This document shows positions 1 to 10,910 of a stretch of 64,000 nt of DNA, in pieces. Source of the DNA: Hyphodiscus hymeniophilus. Taxonomy: Eukaryota; Ascomycota; Leotiomycetes; Helotiales; Hyphodiscaceae. Under the pieces are notes generated by a model. That model was not told the DNA's origin, made no database searches, and saw only the letters and a list, made by a program, of their open reading frames with translations. The stretch covers positions 434,001 to 498,000 of the forward strand of contig VNKQ01000015.1 in the NCBI GenBank assembly GCA_016508695.1. The letters are read 5' to 3'. The stretch's first letter is position 1; each line of letters begins with the position of its first letter. The translations under genes and the position numbers were made by a program.

Positions 1-783
1 AAGGGACAGAGAGCGGAGGGGTGTACGTGATTTCTTCCGACCCTCTTCCGTACCTTCGAAACCAGCATGCGATCATACGACAAGCTGAACGAATATGCAT
101 TCCTCAGCTATTCTATCTAGCGTGGCATTTTTAACCCTTGCTGATTTAGCCGATCTTTAGGCTTACCAGGTCATCGTTAGATATTTGATGTGGATACCCG
201 CCAGATCCGCAGAGGTCGCGGCCATGGTTGTGTGCGTGGGCCGTGCTTATTCTCCACCATTCTTGTAGCTTTGTGTAAATTCGCCTACTGTAAAGTTTCG
301 AGGCTTCTTCCGACCGGGCCGACCGGCTCCTTGCTCCTGACCGCGGCCGAAAGGCTTTTTACGCTATGGTAGACATTGAAACGTCCATTAACAACATTTC
401 GCTATGCCCATACCTCCGCTGACAATTCAGTGTCATACAATGTACATGTTGACCGGAATGCCCGAGATGCTCTTTCATCGAATGTGGCAGAGGGTTCTCG
501 GACAATACGAAACTTTTTAGTAAGAGATCTTCCTCAACGGCATTGGCGGCAAGTGATGCCGATGCTCCAGCTCATGACGGTTGTCAAATGGTTTTCAGCC
601 AGCTGTAGGGTGCATAGAGAATCTTGGCCGGAGACTCTGTTATTGATGTCACACCGAGCTTGGTTGATGTCATACCGAGCTTGGTAATTAGTATAAGGAT
701 GTAAGTACCGTTTCAAAATACTCTGCAAAATCACTCTCCGCTATCAAGACCGAATTGTCTGGCACATCCATACCCAATATACA
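1..783 (+). promoter_or_regulatory. 5' region of the H+-ATPase gene
   Basis: Nothing here reads as a gene: the open frames are short, overlap on both strands and resemble no family. The stretch directly precedes the H+-ATPase start at 784 and probably holds its promoter and 5' leader. A small GC-rich direct repeat (cgaccgggc/cgaccggc) lies near 312-328. No regulatory site can be named with confidence. Confidence 0.4.
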
Positions 784-3700
784 ATGGCGCTTGAAGAGAG
801 AACAAACGACCTCGAAAATGGAAGTGCCGTTCAGGACGGGAGACATAATCTTGACTCAAGCGAAGACGAGAATGACCTTAGCGAGTACGGCGCCTTGGTC
901 AAATACATATCGACATATCGCGATAACAGGCGGAAGTCAGTCTCATCGGAGGCGAGTGAGGAAGAATCAGCCCAACGTCGATGGTATGCTCCGTGGCGAG
1001 CGGGAACGCCACGAAGTAAGAAAGATGGCCAGAGCGGTGACTTTGAAGTTCCACAATATTGGCTCAACACCGAGATGAGGCATGGCCTTACGAGTACTGA
1101 AGTGGAAAATCGACGAAAGAAGACCGGATGGAACGAGTTGACGTCAGAGAAGGAAAATATGTTCCTCAAGTTCTTGATGTATTTCACTGGGCCTATTCTT
1201 TATGGTCAGTAAAATGTCTCCGGAGAATAAATCCACACTAACCATTTGGCAGTCATGGAGCTCGCTGTCCTGCTCGCTGCCGGTCTGCGTGACTGGATCG
1301 ACTTTGGAGTGATCATCGGGATTCTCTTTCTGAATGCGAGCGTGGGCTGGTATCAAGAGAAGCAGGCAGCGGACGTAGTCGCCAGCTTGAAAGGGGATAT
1401 CGCCATGAAAGCTCGGACCCTTCGGGATGGCCAGGAAGTGGATTTGAAGGCTAGGGAGCTTGTTCCTGGAGATATCGTAAGGCCGTATACCGTATATCTT
1501 GTGGTTTCTTCTACTCACCTATCGAACAGATTATTATTGAGGATGGTCAAGTCATCCCTGCTGATGCGAGGCTCATTTGCGACTATGGGAACGCTAATGG
1601 CTATGCTGAATACCTTGCGGAATTGCAAGCCCAAGGTGACGGTTCTCCCGGTGAGAAGTCGGATGATGGCGAGCAAGAAGAGAAGGACGAGAGTCACAAC
1701 GGGCACGCGATCGTGGCCACGGACCAGTCCGCCATCACTGGAGAATCCCTTGCCGTAGATAAGTTCATCACCGACACAGTATATTATACGACGGGTTGTA
1801 AACGAGGAAAAGCTTTCGCGATCGTCACCCATTCTGCGAGGACCTCATTCGTTGGCCGCACTGCTTCATTAGTCCAGGGAGCGAAAGATCAAGGACATTT
1901 CAAAGCCATCATGAACTCTATTGGAACATCATTGTTGGTACTTGTTGCTGCTTGGATCCTCATCGCTTGGATTGCTGGCTTCTATCATCATCTGAAGCTT
2001 GCGACGCCAGAATCAAGTTCGCAGAACTTGCTTCACTACGCTCTAATCCTCCTGATTGTTGGCGTTCCAGTCGGTTTACCAGTTGTCACGACGACAACAT
2101 TGGCAGTGGGTGCTGCGTACTTAGCCAAGGAAAAGGCAATCGTACAGAAACTTACGGCGATCGAGTCACTAGCAGTAAGTTTCGAGCACCATAACAACCC
2201 GATCGTTAGCCTAACTGTGCAAGGGCGTTGATGTGCTCTGTTCCGATAAGACTGGAACGCTGACAGCTAACAAGCTCAGCATCCGGGAGCCCTATGTTGC
2301 AGAGGGTATAGACGTCAACTGGATGTTAGCGGTAGCGGCCTTGGCTTCATCTCATAACATCAAGTCGCTAGATCCAATTGATAAGGTGACAATCCTAACT
2401 CTGAAGCGGTACCCAAAGGCACGGGAAATCTTAGAGCAAGGCTGGAGAACGGAGAAGTTCACCCCTTTCGACCCGGTCTCTAAGCGCATCACTGCGATCT
2501 GCGTCAAAGGGGACGTCAGATTCCAGTGCGCTAAGGGCGCGCCTAACGCCATCCTCAAACTTACCAGCTGCGCTAAGGAGACCGCCGATCACTTCAAAGC
2601 AAAAGCTACGGAGTTTGCCCGGCGCGGATTTCGATCGCTCGGGGTTGCGGTGCAAGAGGGTGACGGAGACTGGCAATTGCTTGGCATGTTACCCATGTTT
2701 GATCCTCCTCGAGAAGACACGGCACAGACCATCGCTGAGGCCCAAACGCTTGGCCTCCAGGTCAAGATGCTCACGGGCGACGCGATTGCTATTGCCAAAG
2801 AGACGTGCAAGATGCTGGCTCTCGGGACGAAGGTGTACAATTCTGACAAGCTGATCCACGGTGGCCTCAGCGGCACGACCCAACATGATCTGGTCGAGAA
2901 GGCAGATGGCTTCGCAGAGGTCTTCCCAGAGCATAAATACCAAGTCGTTGAGATGATACAACAGAGAGGCCATCTTACTGCCATGACTGGAGATGGAGTC
3001 AATGATGCGCCGTCATTGAAGAAGGCCGACTGCGGAATCGCGGTAGAAGGCGCCTCTGAGGCCGCTCAAGCAGCCGCCGATATCGTCTTTCTAGCGCCGG
3101 GGCTTAGCACCATCGTCAGCGCGATCAAAATTGCGCGCCAAATCTTCCAGCGGATGAAAGCATATATCCAATATCGAATCGCCCTCTGTTTGCATCTCGA
3201 GATCTATCTAGTTACGTCCATGATCATTATTAATGAGACTGTCCGGGTAGACCTTATCGTCTTCCTTGCCCTCTTCGCAGATCTAGCAACTATCGCTATT
3301 GCTTATGATCAGGCACACTACGAACAACGTCCGGTCGAGTGGCAGCTTCCTAAGGTTTGGATTATTAGTGTTACTCTAGGCATTCTGCTAGCACTTGCTA
3401 CATGGATCATTCGCGGTACCATGTACTTGCCGAACGGCGGTGTGATAGAGAATTATGGCTCAGTCCAGGAAATTCTGTTCTTGGAGATCTCATTGACGGA
3501 GAATTGGTTAATCTTTGTCACTCGAGGCAGTAAAACATGGCCTTCTTGGCAGCTTGTTGGTGCTATATTCGCAGTCGACGTCGTATCTACGCTGTTTTGC
3601 GTTTTTGGATGGATCTCTGGAAATGGCGAAGTTGGTGATCCATTTGATCGCGCAGACTTCTCTATGAATGGGTGGACCAGTATTGTTACCGTCATAGTAA

Positions 3701-3933
3701 TCTGGGGTTACTCCATTGGTGTCACCATCGTTATTGCCATCGTCTACTATCTTCTCAACAAGATCTCATGGCTTTCGAATCTCGGACGTACGAAAAGGAG
3801 TCGGAGTGACACGCAGATGGAGAACATTATCGGACATCTATCTAAGCTAGCTATCGAGCATGAGCTAGATGATGCCGGTGTGGATCGTTACCATCTGTCG
3901 GCGAAGAGTACAGAAGTAGAAGTTGATGAGTAA
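784..3933 (+). CDS. Plasma-membrane P-type H+-ATPase (type IIIA, Pma1 family)
   Basis: This pump couples ATP hydrolysis to proton export at the plasma membrane and sets the gradient used by nutrient symporters. The model is join(784..1204, 1253..1476, 1530..2174, 2224..3933), with three GT-AG introns of 48, 53 and 49 nt. It gives 3000 nt and 999 residues. Visible landmarks are the first membrane hairpin after PILYVMELAVLLAAGLRDW, the actuator loop TGES at 285-288, the phosphorylated Asp in CSDKTGT (D438), TGD at 614-616 and GDGVNDAP from 686. A charged Glu/Asp/Lys-rich insert of about 35 residues precedes TGES. The C-terminal tail ends in an acidic EVEVDE, unlike the regulatory Ser/Thr tail of yeast Pma1. 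Yeast Pma1 is about 918 residues, so this protein is longer at the N terminus and in the insert. It is probably a divergent paralogue rather than the housekeeping pump (inference). Family assignment is very secure. Confidence 0.95.
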
Positions 3934-4378
3934 GAGAAGCTGGAGACCGTACAACGAAGAATTTGATAGGAGAATAATAGTCAGGGAAATCCCCAGCAAA
4001 CAATTGCGCAGAACGCGTTTGATTTCTTGGGTTAGATAGGGCAACTTGTTTGATATGAAGTTTCTACTACTTGCGTCTGGGAAGGGCATAAAAGTTAGAA
4101 ATAGAATGATGCAAGGAGCTGTAATAGATAAAACATACACAATATTAGCAATATCTAGAATCTGGAATTGATAGAAGAGGCCACAAGAGGGATATGATTA
4201 ATCGCAAACCTCCAACGGACCATATTCAAACTATGGGGTTTATGATCTTCGCAATTAATTGAGCATATCTCAAGAGCAAGTTGTAATTAATCGGCCAAGC
4301 TTTCATGAAGAATCACAAACCGATCCCGCCAAATCCATGAAGACCCATCACCAAGAATATTTTCCCTGCAGCTACTCA
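3934..4378. other. Intergenic, 3' ends of two converging genes
   Basis: This stretch separates the 3' end of the H+-ATPase gene from the 3' end of the copper transporter gene on the other strand. It is AT-rich and probably contains both 3' UTRs. No conserved product is visible in either strand, and the short open frames are composition noise. Confidence 0.5.
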
Positions 4379-4940
4379 TTACCAATCGCCTGCTATAATC
4401 ACCGCCGCCATTACAACAACAAATCCAATCGTCCTTCTTGACAGAATCTTGTCACTATAGCTCCTCACAGCAAGATTCCCAAGCACTATACCAAAAATGA
4501 TCGAGAGACAATACCCTGCATTCATGGTCATAATTGGACGCATTCTGCCCCCGTCATTGCAAACTCGTAAAATAACATGAGAGAGTAGCTTACAGCAAAT
4601 ACAGGACACCAATCATCACAGCATCAATTGCTGCTCTCGGCCCATCAACAGTCATTTGCCATGCCCTGGCTCGTCTGGCATTCCGGCTCACGACGATAAT
4701 GTCCTCTTTAACACCTTTACCAGCGCTTCCTGTTCGTTTGGGTCTGAGAATATATTGCTGGTCACTCTCGAAATCCACTTGATAATTCTCAAGCAAGGAT
4801 TTGAGGCCGATGAGGAGACGGAAAATAGCCGCAAGCATAATCAGAGAGATGCAGATGCCAGGAGACGCATTGAGACGAATCCTAGTGAGTAGTAGATACC
4901 GATAAAAAGTTTCTCGTGTATCTATCGTAACGATGTTCAT
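4379..4940 (-). CDS. Ctr-type copper transporter
   Basis: The Ctr family takes up Cu(I) as a trimer with three membrane helices per subunit. The model is complement(join(4379..4544, 4594..4940)), with one 49-nt GT-AG intron. It totals 513 nt and 170 residues. The first helix is the hydrophobic stretch around PGICISLIMLAAIFRLL. A charged cytosolic loop follows, then helix 2 with ID-AVMIGVLYLL reading across the splice into MRPIMTMN. Helix 3 follows with FGIVLG. MRPIM matches the family MxxxM copper filter and GIVLG the GxxxG packing motif, and splicing is needed to bring them into frame. The N terminus is short and lacks the Met/His-rich repeats of high-affinity plasma-membrane Ctr proteins, which fits a Ctr2-like or low-affinity member (inference). 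The 5' end faces the fluoride exporter gene across a shared 949-bp region. Confidence 0.85.
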
Positions 4941-5889
4941 TGTTGCAACCTTGATTGCGCGCTGAGATCTGGAATTCTTTTGATAGAAGAGCTCAGGACG
5001 AGACTGTGAAATGCGGACGTTCCACTAGGTGAAAAACGATGTAAATAATTGTGAGGCTTAAGAGACAACGTAGAATTTCTTGTCCCCTGGCTGGTTAAAC
5101 AGCAGAGACGGGGCTTCATGATGTATCTCATCGTGCGAGAAGAAGCTTCGGGATCACGGGCGTTGTGTTCTTCCAAAGATCCCGCTACCCGACAGAACCG
5201 CAACAGACTTCATCATGAAACAACTCGTTGGCTTGCAGCCTTGCATACTCGATCCTGTGGCTTGATTGGGCATCAACGAGACAAATGATCCTTTGCTTAC
5301 GCTGGGCGATCAAAACGTCCATTCGGTGTACTGCAGTCGTGGTATAGCTGGATTTGTCCAATAACGTTGTACTGTATAACTGGAGCACCAGAAAGTCGTG
5401 CCGCTTGTTAGCACCCCAATCATCTTGTCTAGCACGTGACTTGCCGGCTAAGCCGATATATCCTGACAGAAGAGGCTGGATACAACTTCGCTCGGTTTCT
5501 CGGGTTCTTAGCGGCGATACGCAATGTCAAATCCTCCCGAGTCCTTCAGTGTTTGGGCTTTTAAGTCGTCTATTCCAAAAGATACACGACAACCAACACT
5601 TGGCCACGACAACGTCACCATACTCGTCCCGGATGTGGATTGTGTGTCGCAAAAGTAGATTCCCGAACCTGACCACGCGATTGAGTTCTTTTTGCTTATT
5701 TTAGGCCTCTGAACCGCCAGAGCCGCAGATACTTAATTGGTTAGGCTGACAGGCTCTCATTCCACCTTTAGTCACGAGGTGACGTTCTATTATCTCTAGT
5801 ACCTAGAAAGTTGGTTGGAATTTCTCTCTTTTACTTGGCCTGGGTCTGACGGCTCTATAGCATTATTGGCACGTCAAATTCAAGACGAA
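4941..5889. promoter_or_regulatory. Shared divergent promoter region, copper transporter / fluoride exporter
   Basis: The 949 bp lie between the start codons of the copper transporter (reading left) and the fluoride exporter (reading right), so both promoters must lie here. The short open frames inside resemble no protein. No copper- or fluoride-responsive site could be named by eye. Confidence 0.5.
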
Positions 5890-7527
5890 ATGGCCCATGA
5901 TAGGGAGAGCGAGGCCTACTCGATGCCAGAAGAGTACTGGTCACTCGACGAATTAGCAGCACCTAGACCCCTTGAGGCCTCGCAAAGGGGGCACTTGCAC
6001 GGTAACGAGGCAAATGAACAACCTTTTAAGGAGAATCCAAGTCGAAGAGGAAGCAAAAAGTCTGTACATCATGATGCACGAGCGTCTTCCGACCTCTACG
6101 ACATCCCCGATGATTTTGCCAACCTGGACGAGCTCGCATCACCTTCTCCTGTCCAAAATCCTCACGAGAGACACATATACTCACAAGAATATCTGGAAGA
6201 ACAGCGCTCGCAAGGACAAGACTACGAAAGAAACGCGGAGCAAGAGTTTGGTGAAAGCAGTCACCGCCAAGCTCCTGTTGACGAGGCGGAGGCGGAGACG
6301 AAGACACGAACCGCACGAATCTCCCAAGCTTCAAGATTCGTCACTGAGTTATATGTTGTGTCGTATCTCATCTCCTTCTCAATTTTAGGTACTCTCGCAA
6401 GACTCGGCCTTCAAGCACTGACGGCATATCCTGGGAGTCCGGTCATAACCAGCGAGCTTTGGGCAAACTTCGGCGGAAGCATAATCATGGGATGTTTGAG
6501 TGAAGATCGAAAGTTATTCAGGAATCATGGAAAGAACGAAAACGATAAAACAGACAAGGAGAGGCGAGAAGATTCTGATGACAGTCAAGAGACAGTGGGA
6601 ACAATGGTCCAAACCGACAATCACAGCCCTGAAGATCCTGAAAGGGGGGCGATCGAAATGCAGAAAAGCCACAACGCTATGAAGAAAACTATTCCTCTCT
6701 ATATAGGGCTCACGACTGGCTTCTGTGGATCGTTCACGTCGTTTTCTTCGTTCATCCGTGATGTCTTCCTCCAGCTCGCCAATCAGCCTCCAGCAATTCC
6801 TCTTAGGTCTGGATCAGTGTCTGCCAGTCCCCGCAATGGCGGTTACAGCTTCATGGCCGTACTTGCTGTCATAATTTTCACGGTCTGTCTCTGTCTCTCG
6901 GGGTTAAAAGGCGGGGCACACTTGGGCATTGCCCTTGAAAGGTTCATCCCTTCTCTTCCGAAGTTCCTCACACGGAAGACCTTTGATCGGTGTGCCGTAA
7001 TATTTGCATGGGCTATTTGGATTGGCGCCATTGCTATGGCAATCTGGCCACCTGACCGTCCATTGGGACCTGCAGTACCTCCGGGCAATAGCTGGGCTCA
7101 GGAAATGTGGCGCGGCCGGGTTCTCTTCTCCCTCGTCTTTGCTCCTCTGGGCTGCATTCTACGCTTCTACGCTTCAATACGTCTGAACAGCCTCATATCG
7201 AGTTTCCCGCTCGGCACTTTCATTGTCAACATTGCTGGGACGGCAATTTTGGGTATTTGCTGGGACTTACAACACTCACCACTTGGTGTTGCTGGCGGGC
7301 GTGTTGGGGGAGGCTTGGTAGGGTGTCAAGTTCTGCAGGGTGTACAGGATGGGTTTTGCGGATGCTTGACCACGATAAGTACTTGGGTACTGGAAATAAT
7401 GGGATTGAAGAGGAAGCATGCATATATCTACAGTGGAATTAGCATGAGTGTTGCACTCGCATTTCTGGTCGTTATAATGGGAAGCTTGGTATGGTCATCA
7501 GGAGTTTCGGCGGCCACGTGTTCATAG
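5890..7527 (+). CDS. FEX: Fluoride export channel, two-domain eukaryotic FEX (CrcB-related)
   Basis: FEX proteins export fluoride across the plasma membrane. The eukaryotic form is a fusion of two CrcB/Fluc-like four-helix halves. The single exon encodes 545 residues from the first in-frame ATG; the frame extends 75 nt further upstream but without an ATG. The first half begins near residue 150 (GTLARLGLQAL from 167, WANFGGS, GFCGSFTSFSSF at 277-288). The second half has GCILRFYASIRLN from 421, NIAGT from N447 and GFCGCLTTISTW at 488-499. These are the conserved Asn and Phe/Thr/Ser-rich pore motifs. A hydrophilic loop of about 70 residues rich in Asp/Glu/Lys interrupts the first half. The long acidic N-terminal tail holds two copies of a module, near residues 10-23 and 70-84, patterned Y-x-[IM]-P-[DE]-x-[FY]-x-x-L-D-E-L-A. 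The second copy continues into a segment also found in the small protein at 20144. Family call is secure; the role of the tail is unknown. Confidence 0.93.
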   Translation: MAHDRESEAYSMPEEYWSLDELAAPRPLEASQRGHLHGNEANEQPFKENPSRRGSKKSVHHDARASSDLYDIPDDFANLDELASPSPVQNPHERHIYSQEYLEEQRSQGQDYERNAEQEFGESSHRQAPVDEAEAETKTRTARISQASRFVTELYVVSYLISFSILGTLARLGLQALTAYPGSPVITSELWANFGGSIIMGCLSEDRKLFRNHGKNENDKTDKERREDSDDSQETVGTMVQTDNHSPEDPERGAIEMQKSHNAMKKTIPLYIGLTTGFCGSFTSFSSFIRDVFLQLANQPPAIPLRSGSVSASPRNGGYSFMAVLAVIIFTVCLCLSGLKGGAHLGIALERFIPSLPKFLTRKTFDRCAVIFAWAIWIGAIAMAIWPPDRPLGPAVPPGNSWAQEMWRGRVLFSLVFAPLGCILRFYASIRLNSLISSFPLGTFIVNIAGTAILGICWDLQHSPLGVAGGRVGGGLVGCQVLQGVQDGFCGCLTTISTWVLEIMGLKRKHAYIYSGISMSVALAFLVVIMGSLVWSSGVSAATCS

Positions 7528-7751
7528 AAAATGATATAGAACTGCAGACATCCCATCAATGGCACCAGACCACCTCTACAGCAGACTCGTAAATAGTGTG
7601 GGACTAAGTCGAACGGAATTTTTGGTCACGACCCTTTGTGTATCTGTGTAGCATGTGGAAAATCCGAGAATGCTATGTATTTGTTCAGTAAAACCAAATC
7701 CCCACCTGTCCGCCTCAATATGGAAATTGAAAACAGCTGTATATTATTCAT

Positions 7752-9213
7752 TTATAAATCATATGAGGGAGGCGAGATATCAACATCAAAAGCCGTAAAT
7801 TCTTGCTGAGAATAAGAGACAGAAGACAGAAGTTCATCTCGAGCTGCAGTACCTTCCTCGAGCATTTCGCTCAGCGCAGGGTAGTAAATGACTTGCAGCG
7901 GTAATATCAACTCTAATACCCTATGAGAATGTCCCTTGATACTAAAGCGAACCACCACAGCGTACTGACGTGCTGAGAGCTGGTTGAGAAACGTTGGGAG
8001 CAAATTCTTTATAACCCTGATGGGAACGTTGAGATGGGTCATCCATTGGCATGCGTTGTCATTTTTCCAAGACAATTTAGAGTATTCTCGAACTTCTGGA
8101 GCCGTCTTTGCTTCATGGACTCTCAGAAACGGATCTTTTTCGGCGGCCGAGAGTGTTGGCATTCGTTGCATTCTCCTAGTCGAGTAAAAGGTTCTAATCC
8201 GCAAGTAGTACCTCACAAGACAGGTCCACTCGCATGGCTGTATTTCAAAACCACAAGGACAATTTGGTGTAAAAGCAAGGCTTAAGGTTGCAGTAGTTGA
8301 TGGACCAAAACCCGAAGACAAGACATTTGCTGGTGAAGGCTCGGCAGCTGACAATCTTAGGGTTCCAAGTGATCGCGTCCATCTGTGCTGCCTTATACAT
8401 CTCATCGTAGAAGGCCTGTATTCTTGTGTGAAGGCCTCCATTGCTAGAGGTGGAGCTGGAGGTGTATGGGGCATAATAGCTATTTCCCGCTGATACGTAG
8501 ACATCATAAAGTTCTCTACAACTTTATCAGTTCTAATGTGCTTGATCCGGACCGTATAGAGTATCATCGGCTGCCGAAACAGCTTTCTAATTGTGGGAAA
8601 ACAGTACGCCGGACCTTGTTCGGTCGAAGGACACAACTTGAGGAAGTCTGGTTGGACATCTGAACGAGCGGAGATGAGCTGGTGAGGCACGACGAATTGA
8701 AATGGCAGTCGATATATGTATAATTGGTCTTTGATGCTTCTGGTCGACGGATCTGAATACAATTTCTGGTTCTCTTGCAAAAACTTTCAACTGTGAGCCT
8801 TTGAAAATCTGACAGTAGAACAAGGACTCTCCTACTTGAAATTCAGCAGTTGGCGGAAGGCGATAAGGGTCACTATCATTTTGGAACCCAACCCACGTAC
8901 GGACAAGACCTAGACCAAACTCAATAACCACTGAAGTAAGCCGGGAAAATATAGATTGACCTTCAAAAGAGAGATTGACTTCAAACTCGAAGTTGCCACG
9001 GGTCGTCACTTCTAAGTGACCTCGAATTTCATCGCCGCTATGTCGCACAGTGGGCTTTTCGTTTGAATTGGCTCCGCATATATCCTCTGGAAGAATTATC
9101 TGGATGCTTATCGCTGGCTGAAGTATTCGATCCATTCTTTGCGGTTTCTCTTGCCGCCATTGCAACCATCGCGACGTATGCATTTGAAAGGATGTTTCTT
9201 TGGCAGTCGGCAT
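7752..9213 (-). CDS. Alpha-arrestin-like protein 1 (arrestin N and C domains, C-terminal PPxY)
   Basis: Fungal alpha-arrestins are adaptors that bring a NEDD4/Rsp5-type ubiquitin ligase to membrane transporters and trigger their endocytosis. The N domain is recognisable by ISIQIILPE, then GDEIRGHLEV and VNLSFEG. After a frame change the protein continues with YRLPFQFVVPHQL, the family core strand, and the C-terminal arrestin domain. It ends in PPSYDL, a PPxY ligand for WW domains. A 70-nt intron at 8766..8835 (gtagga...accag) joins the frames: complement(join(7752..8765, 8836..9213)), 463 residues. Other donor/acceptor pairs close by would also restore the frame, so the junction is tentative. 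A second, distinct arrestin lies 2.6 kb away, and the transporter gene at 10073 starts divergently from this one. It could be an adaptor for a neighbouring permease (inference). Confidence 0.8.
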
Positions 9214-10072
9214 AAGAGTCAGTGAGTCCGGCTGGGGAAAGTGATTAAGGTGGTTCTAGGGGGAGGAGGAAAGTGGGTGCCGAACGAATTTTCGGTGCTA
9301 AGAATCACAATTTATCACTGTCAAAAACAGTGACTGGCAGAGTAACTATGGCCGACTTCAAGTTTCACCGGCGAGCTTCGTGCATGATGTATCACTGAGG
9401 CTCGTGACCGTAAATCATGGCCCAGGGACGGCTGTTCAGGATATGAAGTCGAGCTAAGTTCCCGGCTTCGCGCACTCTAGTAGAGCTCAGCAGTGGAAGG
9501 GTGCTTGGGCGGATATCATCGTCCCACAGGAGGGGTGGATGACGAGTTGGAAGTGTTCTGGATTGGCCGTCCGAGAGCCGCTTTTCCCGAAACACCCGGA
9601 TGAAGCTCTTCCCTTCTTAGGAATCAGTCCAGGATCGAGTCCTAAAATATTGTGCTGCAAATAATGTGCTTGCGATGAGTTCTTATGAAATTCAATGCCG
9701 CAGATCCTACCCCGTCCCAGAGCACGGAGAGATCCTCCGCACCACACTAGCGCGTGTTCCATTCTCAAGGAAAGATGCCGGTTTGAGTCCTCCCGTTCGT
9801 GCCGGTCAGCATGTTTTCGTGGTGAGCTCATACCAAACTGGTCACTGCGAAATCTACCCCGCTCAAGAGCAAATATTCAAGGACTCAAGGGAGATCTCTG
9901 CACTCGGAGGAATGGGATTAAGACCTCAGTGGTTATTTTTGAGGGGCTACTTCTTTCCCTGGAGACTACTTCAGGCTTCTATGGAGCACGTCCCGACCTA
10001 ACTTTTATCTCCATCGTCGAATTCTCGAGCAGCACTGTACAAAATACGAAAGCAACACGTTGACCTTGCAAC
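9214..10072. promoter_or_regulatory. Shared divergent promoter region, arrestin 1 / GPR1-FUN34 transporter
   Basis: The 859 bp separate the start codons of two divergently read genes. Several overlapping open frames of about 110 residues occur on both strands, but none has domain-like features, so they are treated as noise. No named regulatory site is supported. Confidence 0.45.
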
Positions 10073-10910
10073 ATGGCCGTACAAGATGAGACACAATCCT
10101 CCGCCGTCGGGATGCAAGATATCCATGACAGCCATCCGATTAATGGAGAGGATCTGAAAGCTCATATGCCCAAGCACACGGGTATGGTTTCACAGGTCCC
10201 TATCCCTCCATATACAAAACTTGCGAACCCTGGTCCCTTGGGTCTCATCGGCTTCGCACTGACTACATTTGTCCTTGGCCTATACCAATGTGGAGTAGGG
10301 TGAGTAGCTAGCGAGCACGTATCTACAACTATATCATTCGACTTGCTAAGTATAGCCATCTAGATTACCAAATTCCAATCCAGAGGGCACTGTTGGGCCC
10401 GACCAAGCAGTGTTCGGGCTTGCCATCTTTATGGGTGGCTTCGCACAGTTCGTTGCTGGCATCATGGAATTCCGTGTTGGCAATACGTTTGGCACAACCG
10501 TACACTGCTGTTACGGCGCCTTCTGGCTCAGCTTTGCTATGTTCTTGATCCCATCCCTCGATATCAAGGGTGCTTATGCCGGGGACGCCAGAGCATTTTC
10601 CTTCGCCCTGGGAATTTATCTCATTCTTTGGTGTTTCCTGACGCTGCTCTTCCTTGTCGCTGCTTTGAGGACAAACTGGACCATTATTGGCGTTTTCTTC
10701 TTCCTCTTCCTGGCATTCTTGTTCCTCTCCATCGCCCAGTTTATTGCGACCGAACATCCACAAGCCAGCATCAATGTGAACAAGGCGGGCGGCGCGTTCA
10801 CAATCATTTGCGCATTCATAGCTTTCTATGCGGGAGGCTCAGGGTTAATGATCGAAGAAACAACTTTCGTACGATTTCCACTTGGCAAAATTCCCCGCGG
10901 CGAGGCTTGA
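10073..10910 (+). CDS. GPR1/FUN34/YaaH-family transporter (acetate-type permease)
   Basis: Members move acetate or other small monocarboxylates, and some act in ammonium export, across the plasma membrane (yeast Ady2/Ato1, Aspergillus AcpA). The model is join(10073..10299, 10364..10910), with a 64-nt GT-AG intron, giving 257 residues. The signature NPGPLGL (family NPAPLGL) opens helix 1 near residue 52. It is followed by ALTTFVLGLYQCG, the second motif GGFAQFVAGIMEFRVGNTF, and YGAFWLSF. Six hydrophobic helices are visible. The N-terminal 45 residues are hydrophilic, as usual, and would hold phosphorylation and ubiquitylation sites. The tail is short (about 15 residues). The Ala-to-Gly change in NPGPLGL is the only departure seen in the signature. 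The gene is flanked on both sides by alpha-arrestins, the class of adaptor that controls turnover of such permeases. Substrate is not determined by sequence. Confidence 0.93.

Noticed and set aside
831..1187. Open frame on the minus strand inside the H+-ATPase gene
   Set aside because: Antisense shadow of a well-supported exon; no family resemblance. The same applies to the other minus-strand frames between 1144 and 4140.
5354..5704. 116-codon frame in the copper/FEX intergenic region
   Set aside because: Low-complexity, no domain or membrane segment, and overlapped by equally long frames on the other strand.
5815..5889. Extension of the FEX frame upstream of the chosen start
   Set aside because: The extra 25 codons begin with TTG and contain no ATG; a eukaryotic start at 5890 is more likely.
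9487..10063. Several frames of 110-122 codons between arrestin 1 and the permease
   Set aside because: They overlap each other in different phases and strands and show no conserved features.
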